Of a stretch of 10,211 bases of DNA, positions 5,661-10,211 are shown piece after piece. The notes beneath the pieces are model-generated. The model made no database searches and was not told the origin of the DNA. It worked only from the letters and a program-made list of their open reading frames with translations. Within the stretch, counting starts at the first letter, position 1. The number at the start of each line of letters is the position of its first letter. This DNA is from Methanomicrobiales archaeon (GTDB lineage Archaea; Halobacteriota; Methanomicrobia; Methanomicrobiales; Methanoculleaceae): assembly GCA_012521035.1 (NCBI GenBank), contig JAAYND010000211.1, positions 1 to 10,211 of the forward strand, in the 5' to 3' direction. A program made the position numbers and the translations under genes.

Positions 5661-6188
5661 TCACGCGCCCAGCGCCTCCCGGCAGGCCGGGCAGAGCACC
5701 TTCTTCTTCCGATCCAGTTCGTCCAGTGTTCGCGGCCGGAACATGACGCATTCGGGTTCCCGGCAGTGCTCAAGTCCGAGGAGGTGCCCGAGTTCATGGG
5801 CGCCCTCCTTCGCGACCCGGTCGATCAGGTCGGCGTCATCCGGCACCCGACCGTAGTAGTCATTCCTGAGGCGGGCGGTCGAGACGACGGCGACGCTGCT
5901 CACCGGGCGTGCGAGACCGAAGACGAATTCGCATCCTCTGGTATAGAGATCACGGGGTGTGATGAGCAGCAGAGGGCCGGAGATCTCGTATCTGCGGGTG
6001 AGGGTATCCTGCATGCGATCCAGAATCTGTTGAGCATCGTGCTGGTTGCGCTCCCTATCGTAACCATCGATGAGGAACGGGCATTCGATGAGTCTGGTCT
6101 CTCGCCTGAGGATCATCTCGACCATCCGGGCGACCGGGAGCTCGATCCCTTCCAACCCCTGCTGATCCCAAAGAATATTGATGCTCAT
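5661..6188 (-). CDS. amzA: Archaemetzincin (zinc metalloprotease)
   Basis: A 175-residue peptidase of family M54. The extended zinc motif is complete: H131-E132-L-G-H135-L-L-G138-L-E-H141-C142, then C147, M149 (the Met-turn residue) and C166-P-A-C169. These four cysteines bind a second, structural zinc in characterised archaemetzincins. Upstream, LLLITPRDLYTRGCEFVFGLA and VAVVSTARL form the central sheet. The length is typical and there is no signal peptide, so it should be cytoplasmic. Its natural substrates are unknown in archaea. The ATG at 6188 is preceded by TTAGGTA, only a weak ribosome-binding site. It is divergent from the UPF0146 gene with 17 bases between start codons, so its promoter must lie within that gene's first codons. 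Confidence 0.96.
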   Translation of the reverse strand: MSINILWDQQGLEGIELPVARMVEMILRRETRLIECPFLIDGYDRERNQHDAQQILDRMQDTLTRRYEISGPLLLITPRDLYTRGCEFVFGLARPVSSVAVVSTARLRNDYYGRVPDDADLIDRVAKEGAHELGHLLGLEHCREPECVMFRPRTLDELDRKKKVLCPACREALGA

Positions 6189-6207
6189 TACCTAATTTCT
6201 GGGTAAT
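6187..6207. promoter_or_regulatory. Inverted repeat joining two divergent start codons
   Basis: ATTACC (6187-6192) and GGTAAT (6202-6207) are exact inverted copies around TAATTTCTG. Each arm includes part of a start codon, so both genes begin with GGTAATG. A symmetric site here could bind a dimeric regulator or simply reflect similar translation signals. Confidence 0.4.
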
Positions 6208-6613
6208 GCGCCACCATAAACATATTGAACGGAGTATCGGGGAGTACATCGCCGCCCGCTACCGGCGAGCCATAGAAGTAGGCATCGGCGATAACCCGGA
6301 TGCCGCCCGGGTGATCGCGGCCGCCGGCGCACTTGCCCTCTGCACCGAGATCCGGCCCGGTATCTGGCATGAGGGGCTTGTCGTGGTAGCCGACGATATC
6401 TTCGAGCCCGATACCCGGCTCTACGCAGGGGCGGACCTGATCTACGCCGTGCGCCCCGGTGTGGAGATGGTGCCTCCCCTGATCGCGCTTGCTTCCCGGC
6501 TCAACTGCGATCTGTTGATCTACCACCTGGGTCATGAGGTATACGAAGACGGCGGGGAGATCGTGGATACAGGGCCGGTGATCCTCCACTGTTACCACCG
6601 CCGCGCTCCTTAA
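6206..6613 (+). CDS. UPF0146 family protein
   Basis: A 135-residue archaeal protein of unknown function. Features of the family: HKHIERSIGEYIAARY at the start, then EVGIGDNPDAARVIAA (24-39), a glycine-rich strand-turn-helix like the first motif of a Rossmann or SAM-binding fold; DDIFEPDTRLYAGADLIYAVRPGVEMVPPLIALA (about 66-99), with the family's IYxxRPxxE core; and LLIYHLGHEVYEDGG. The resemblance to methyltransferase folds is structural; the protein is too short for a classic enzyme and activity is not known. The ATG at 6206 is preceded by GGGTA. Its TAA shares two bases with the oppositely oriented rfcL stop at the palindrome TTAA (6610-6613). Confidence 0.9.
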   Translation: MRHHKHIERSIGEYIAARYRRAIEVGIGDNPDAARVIAAAGALALCTEIRPGIWHEGLVVVADDIFEPDTRLYAGADLIYAVRPGVEMVPPLIALASRLNCDLLIYHLGHEVYEDGGEIVDTGPVILHCYHRRAP

Positions 6614-7959
6614 AAGAGCGTCGCCTGGCCCGGAGGGAGATCCTGGCCTTTCTCCACGGGATCTTCGGGCGGATCGGCCTCTTTAGTCTTCCTGACTCTC
6701 CCCGAAGATTTCTTCTCCTTCGCCTTCTCCTCTTTCGCCACACCTTTAACGATCTTCGTGGCCCGTGCTTTATCGTGGATGAAGAGATTGAGTTCATCGG
6801 CGTCCAGGTTGAAGCCGCGGACATACCCCTCCGGGTCCTGCTCGACGAGGATGCTGATCGCGGTGAAGAAGTCCTCGCGCAGGGCATTCTCCGGTATATG
6901 TGTCATCTCGCTGAGTTTCCGGGCGAGACCGGCCCTTACCGCCTTCTGCTTCTTTGACGCTCCCATCTTTCGCCAGCGCGCCGGTGGCATGATACGACCA
7001 TGAACACCATGCCCGCCGGCCGCATCCGCGACACCGATGAGCATGATGGCACTTGCGTACCGCCAGAGGGTGTAGTACTGCCGCCGGAACGTCCGACCGA
7101 TATACTCGTCCGCCCTTGATAAGCAGGCGTAACCCCTCGCCTGTGATGCGAGATCAGGCAGATGATTGAGGTTTCCCTCCAGCCACTGCTCGATGGTATC
7201 GGGGGTATCCTCGACCTCCATGGCCATGCGAAGCAGTTCGGCGTCATCCCTCCTGCCCGAGAGAACCCCTCCGACAAGCTCAAAAATGGTGGATCGTTCG
7301 TCCTTTGCAGAGGTCCTGAGGTCACCCATCTCCAGGCGCTCGTTCCCGATAGCGGCAGCGTAGAGCATGTTCACCGCAGCCCGCATATCGCCACCGGCGC
7401 GGCCGGCGATCTCGTCAAGCGCGGCGGGATCGCACACGACACCCTCTGCGGCACAGATGTGGCGGAGGCGGGGGACGATCGAGCGCGCCTGGAGCGCCCG
7501 GAACTGCACCGGCTCCGTGGCTGCCTTGAGGTCTTTTGAGAGGGCGTAGTAGTCGTTTGCGATCAGGATGATCGGTTGTTGTGATGTAGCGATGATCTCA
7601 ACGATCGCCTTCGCCCCACCGCGATCCGCCTGCCCGTGCAGGTTGTCCGCTTCATCGAGCAGGATGAGTTTATGGCTCGCACCGGAGAGGCTACCGGTCA
7701 TGGAACTTGAACCCGCCACCCGCTCAAGGGCCAGTCTGGTCCGCTGGTCGGAAGCGTTGAGTTCCACCACCTCCCAGTTCATGTCGTTTGCGAGGGCGTG
7801 GGCGGCCGAGGTCTTTCCGATACCGGGCTTCCCGTACAGGATCAATGGTTTCTTCTCCCGCGACCAATCCCGCGACCAATCGTATAGCTGCCTGATGGCA
7901 GCGGCGTTCCCCACAACGTCCTGGAGGTGTTGCGGCCTGTACTTCTCGGCCCAGTCCAT
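6610..7959 (-). CDS. rfcL: Replication factor C large subunit (clamp loader)
   Basis: RfcL joins four copies of the small subunit to load the PCNA ring at primer-template junctions. The 449-residue protein starts WAEKYRPQHLQDVVGN (3-18), the family signature. Walker A is GKPGIGKT (43-50), Walker B LILLDEAD (98-105), a sensor-1 strand LIANDYY (132-138), and the helical domain contains GGDMRAAVNML (189-199). A collar domain follows, then a lysine/glutamate-rich linker (about 400-435). The last five residues QATLF match the core of an archaeal PCNA-interacting motif. No Shine-Dalgarno lies before the ATG at 7959, and a GTATTTTTG box about 29 bases upstream suggests a leaderless message. It is divergent from mmp2 across 207 bases. 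Confidence 0.97.
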   Translation of the reverse strand: MDWAEKYRPQHLQDVVGNAAAIRQLYDWSRDWSREKKPLILYGKPGIGKTSAAHALANDMNWEVVELNASDQRTRLALERVAGSSSMTGSLSGASHKLILLDEADNLHGQADRGGAKAIVEIIATSQQPIILIANDYYALSKDLKAATEPVQFRALQARSIVPRLRHICAAEGVVCDPAALDEIAGRAGGDMRAAVNMLYAAAIGNERLEMGDLRTSAKDERSTIFELVGGVLSGRRDDAELLRMAMEVEDTPDTIEQWLEGNLNHLPDLASQARGYACLSRADEYIGRTFRRQYYTLWRYASAIMLIGVADAAGGHGVHGRIMPPARWRKMGASKKQKAVRAGLARKLSEMTHIPENALREDFFTAISILVEQDPEGYVRGFNLDADELNLFIHDKARATKIVKGVAKEEKAKEKKSSGRVRKTKEADPPEDPVEKGQDLPPGQATLF

Positions 7960-7984
7960 AGCGATCTATTTGACGTGGAACATC

Positions 7985-7992
7985 AAAAATAC
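7985..7992 (-). promoter_or_regulatory. Candidate TATA box of rfcL
   Basis: Reads GTATTTTT on the minus strand, centred about 29 bases before the rfcL start codon. This fits transcription beginning at or a few bases before the ATG. It is inferred from spacing. Confidence 0.4.
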
Positions 7993-8106
7993 AACCCGGT
8001 AGAGGAGGCGGGATGTGCGACACTCAGCACAGTCCCTCCACCTCCCGGACCATTCTTCTATCGCCGCGATCACTTCCAGAAGCAGAGAGCATAATACCGG
8101 TGAATC

Positions 8107-8115
8107 ATATATATT
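8107..8115 (+). promoter_or_regulatory. TATA box of the mmp2-mtxX operon
   Basis: ATATATATT is the strongest TATA-like element in the rfcL-mmp2 interval. It would place transcription start near 8138, leaving a leader of about 30 bases before the GTG at 8167. The leader has no clear Shine-Dalgarno, only G/T-rich text. Confidence 0.55.
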
Positions 8116-8166
8116 ATCTTTGATGAGGCAGAATACCATAAAGAAAAGTGGCGTGTTGGTGTTCTT

Positions 8167-9177
8167 GTGGTGAACGATTGCTCCACAGATACGGTAGCAC
8201 AGGCCGTCAGGGAATACGAGGGCGTTACCCGAAAGAGGGTGATCGGGGATATGGTCCGGTCCCTCTGGGTAGATAGTCCCGATATCATCGCCTCGTTTGG
8301 TGAAGACGCCGCCGTCATCCGGCATAATGCGGAGGATGCGCTGCTGCTTGCGGCAGATGGCATCTGGAGCAAACTCATGGAGGCGGATCCGTTCTGGGCG
8401 GGGTACTGTGCCGTACTTGTGAATGTTCATGACATCGCTGCTATGGGCGGGAAGCCTGTCGCGATGGTCGATATCCTCTCGGTCACAGACGACCAGATCC
8501 GTGATGAGGTGACCCGGGGCATGGTCGCCGCATCCGCGCAGTTTGGCGTCCCGATTGTGGGCGGACACCTGCACCCGGGCACGCCATACAATGTTGTGGA
8601 TGTGGCGATCCTCGGGACAGCCAGGATGGATCAGATCATCTTCTCTGATACCGCAGAGGAAGGAGATCTGGTCATCGCTGCGATCGATCTCGATGGTCGG
8701 ATTCACCCCTCGTGCTGCTTTAACTGGGATTCGGTCACGATGAAGCCAGCTGAGGTGGTGCGGGCCCAGATCCGCGTTATGGAGGATCTCGGGAGGGATC
8801 AGCTGGTGACAGCGGGCAAGGATATCAGCAACCCCGGGATCATCGGAACCCTCGGTATGCTCCTTGAGGTGAGCGAGAAAGGAGCGGCGATCGACCTTGA
8901 GGCGATACCGAGACCGGACCTCGCCGCGCTTCGCCTGCCCTTCGAGCAGTGGGTGCGTATGTATCCCGGTATGGGCTTTATCCTGACCGCGAAGGAGGAG
9001 AATGTAGAGGAGGTCTGTCGCCGGTTTGCTGATGTCGGGATGACTGCGGCCCTCATCGGTGAGGTAAACGAGAGCCAGAAACTGACCGTCAGGTACCTGG
9101 GCCGGGAGACGCAGGTCTTTGATCTGGATCGAAACGGTATCATGCGGATCTTCGTCGAAGGAGAGGCATGCCGGTAA
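8167..9177 (+). CDS. Methanogenesis marker protein 2 (AIR-synthase/PurM-like)
   Basis: A 336-residue protein of the PurM/ThiL/HypE/SelD superfamily, in the branch found across methanogens and called methanogenesis marker 2. These folds bind ATP with Mg2+ and phosphorylate or activate a substrate, but the substrate of this branch is not established. Landmarks: FGEDAAVI (44-51), aspartate-rich ATP-site strand LLLAADGIWSKLMEADPFWAGYCAV (59-83), NVHDIAAMGGKPVAMVDILS (86-105), GGHLHPGTP (132-140) and GKDISNPGIIGTLGML (217-232). The start is GTG at 8167; GTG at 8170 is nearly equivalent and there is no in-frame ATG. Its final ten bases overlap mtxX, indicating one transcript. Presence supports a methanogen host. 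Confidence 0.95.
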   Translation: MVNDCSTDTVAQAVREYEGVTRKRVIGDMVRSLWVDSPDIIASFGEDAAVIRHNAEDALLLAADGIWSKLMEADPFWAGYCAVLVNVHDIAAMGGKPVAMVDILSVTDDQIRDEVTRGMVAASAQFGVPIVGGHLHPGTPYNVVDVAILGTARMDQIIFSDTAEEGDLVIAAIDLDGRIHPSCCFNWDSVTMKPAEVVRAQIRVMEDLGRDQLVTAGKDISNPGIIGTLGMLLEVSEKGAAIDLEAIPRPDLAALRLPFEQWVRMYPGMGFILTAKEENVEEVCRRFADVGMTAALIGEVNESQKLTVRYLGRETQVFDLDRNGIMRIFVEGEACR

Positions 9178-9935
9178 GGGTCGGGCTTGGCGTTGCATCC
9201 CCGGATGAGCGGATCCTCTCGACCATCCGGGCGGTCGGCGGGAAGGTCGATCTCGTTCTTTTTTCTCGCCCGGGGGTTGTGGATTCGCTCGAGAGCGCGG
9301 TTACTGTTGTCGAGGCGGAGAGCCCGGAGGCGGCCCTCGTCGAGGCTCTTGCCGGGGGCAGGATCGATGCCGCCGTCCGTGGTGACCTGCCTGCCTCCAC
9401 AACCCTGAAGGCCCTTAAACGGGCCATGGATGTCGACCACCTGGAACGGATCGCTCTCCTTGAGACAGCGGACGGGCACCTCTTCCTCCTCGCCCCGGTA
9501 GGGGTCGATGAGGGCTGGAAGATCGCGGAGAAGGTACGGTTCGTTGAGCGAGGCAGGGAGATCGCGCGGAGCTTCGGTCTCGCAGAAGGGGTGGCGATCC
9601 TCTCGGGGGGGAGGCTCGGTGATATCGGGCGGCACCAGGTTGTCGATCGGACGATGGCCGATGCCGAGCTCGTGGCACGCCTGACCGGCGCCCGGCACAC
9701 TGAGATCCTGATTGAGGAGGCGGCGAGACAGTACGGGGTGGTTGTCGCTCCCGACGGAGTCTCCGGGAACCTTATCTTTCGTACGCTCACGTTCCTCGGA
9801 GCCGGGAAAGGTCATGGTGCACCGGTAGTAAATATCGACAAAATTTTCGTAGATACGTCGCGCGCTTCAGTAGATTTTACGAATGCAATAATGCTCGCCA
9901 ATTCATTAGTAGAATCTAGAACCTCGCGAATATGA
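9168..9935 (+). CDS. mtxX: MtxX / methanogenesis marker protein 4
   Basis: A 255-residue protein of the MtxX family, related in fold to phosphate acetyl/butyryltransferases and named for similarity to a subunit associated with methyltransferases; its role is not settled. Family landmarks: VRVGLGVASPDERIL at the start, an IDAAVRGDLPAS motif (about 65-76), VAILSGGRLGDIGRHQVVDRTMADAE (142-167) and NLIFRTLTFLGAGKGHGAPVVNIDKIFVDTSRAS near the C-terminus. The ATG at 9168 lies within the end of mmp2 and follows AAGGAGAGG, a good ribosome-binding site. The last 40 codons are distinctly richer in A and T than the rest. A seven-T tract lies 33 bases past the stop. Confidence 0.93.
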   Translation: MPVRVGLGVASPDERILSTIRAVGGKVDLVLFSRPGVVDSLESAVTVVEAESPEAALVEALAGGRIDAAVRGDLPASTTLKALKRAMDVDHLERIALLETADGHLFLLAPVGVDEGWKIAEKVRFVERGREIARSFGLAEGVAILSGGRLGDIGRHQVVDRTMADAELVARLTGARHTEILIEEAARQYGVVVAPDGVSGNLIFRTLTFLGAGKGHGAPVVNIDKIFVDTSRASVDFTNAIMLANSLVESRTSRI

Positions 9936-9967
9936 CTGTATATCTTAGAAATAACGAAAATCCTACC

Positions 9968-9974
9968 TTTTTTT
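9968..9974 (+). terminator. Oligo-T tract downstream of mtxX
   Basis: Seven consecutive T about 33 bases after the mtxX stop, in AT-rich text and without a strong hairpin. It fits termination of the mmp2-mtxX transcript. Confidence 0.5.
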
Positions 9975-10064
9975 GAATTGATGCCATTCTCTGCTGTTAT
10001 GAGGATGCTCTGTCCAGAGGCCTCTCCAATGGGAAAGAGAAACGCAAATTTTCGAGATAATCCC

Positions 10065-10080
10065 GAAACGTTTAAATATT
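10065..10080 (+). promoter_or_regulatory. BRE and TATA box of the histone gene
   Basis: CGAAACG (BRE-like, purine-rich with the AAA core) runs directly into TTTAAATATT. This is the clearest archaeal promoter in the window and suits a highly expressed gene. Transcription should begin near 10100, giving a leader of roughly 15-20 bases. Confidence 0.75.
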
Positions 10081-10088
10081 AACTCATA

Positions 10089-10106
10089 CACCTCTTTTTA
10101 GAGGTG
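10089..10106 (+). promoter_or_regulatory. Inverted repeat containing the histone ribosome-binding site
   Basis: CACCTC (10089-10094) and GAGGTG (10101-10106) are exact complements around TTTTTA. The right arm is the Shine-Dalgarno of the histone gene, ten bases before the ATG. If the transcript begins upstream of 10089 the site would be buried in a hairpin; if it begins near 10100 the repeat is a DNA-level palindrome at the start site. Confidence 0.5.
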
Positions 10107-10116
10107 GAAGTAAATT

Positions 10117-10211
10117 ATGGCAGATCTACCTATTGCTGCGGTTGTACGTATCGCAAAGAAGAATGGTGCTGAGAGAGTCGGCAGTGATGCTGCTGCCGCA
10201 CTGGTTACAAA
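10117..10211 (+). CDS. Archaeal histone, N-terminal part (truncated by window end)
   Basis: The first 31 codons encode MADLPIAAVVRIAKKNGAER and onward to VGSDAAAALVT. This matches the start of HMf-type archaeal histones: the ELPIAPxxRIIK helix, then the AGAERV turn into the long central helix. A full family member has about 66-70 residues, so roughly half is missing beyond the window. It wraps and compacts DNA as dimers and longer stacks. The strong BRE/TATA promoter and GAGGTG ribosome-binding site support high expression. Confidence 0.92.
   Translation, partial: MADLPIAAVVRIAKKNGAERVGSDAAAALVT

Noticed and set aside
8013..8123. 36-codon plus-strand reading frame between rfcL and mmp2 with GAGGAGG four bases before the ATG
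   Set aside because: The spacing is short, codon choice is unlike neighbouring genes, the peptide is low-complexity at the start, and it runs through the likely mmp2 TATA box.
9982..10083. 33-codon frame upstream of the histone gene
   Set aside because: No ribosome-binding site, and it reads through the histone BRE and TATA box.

Overview
The window looks like chromosomal DNA of a high-GC methanogenic archaeon of the order Methanomicrobiales, most likely Methanoculleus or a close relative. The signs are two methanogenesis-marker genes (mmp2, mtxX), an archaeal clamp-loader large subunit (rfcL), an archaeal histone, an archaemetzincin, TATA-type promoters and short leaders. The genus is inferred from gene content and composition, not tested.

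Left part (1-1820): the last codons of an upstream gene (possibly nadX), then nadA and nadC, translationally coupled through a GTGA overlap. They form the de novo NAD pathway from aspartate and end at a hairpin plus T-run. Next comes about 1.2 kb without a credible gene (1821-3044), filled mostly by head-to-tail copies of a very GC-rich, hairpin-rich repeat. Long open frames there are a by-product of stop-poor sequence.

Middle (3045-4738): a divergent pair (an unrecognised 142-residue protein on the minus strand and a five-unit HEAT-repeat protein on the plus strand), followed by a cytosine-deaminase-like enzyme with its own TATA box. A second cluster of the same repeat follows (about 4887-5536). 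Both repeat clusters have the same orientation, and both lie between the 3' ends of convergent genes.

Right part (5661-10211): amzA (minus) is divergent from a UPF0146 gene (plus), with only 17 bp between start codons. UPF0146 converges on rfcL (minus) and the two share a TTAA at their stops. rfcL is divergent from an mmp2-mtxX operon (10-nt overlap). After an AT-rich spacer, a strong BRE/TATA promoter drives a histone gene cut off by the window end.

The most unusual content is the repeat family. Each full unit of about 315-346 bp is built from ordered modules: a hairpin, a potential three-way junction, a GCAA-loop hairpin, a second hairpin pair, and outer arms GGGGATATCGC / GCGATATCCCC that can pair across about 240 bp. 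I do not recognise it as a named element. The remaining genes are ordinary core genes for this lineage.
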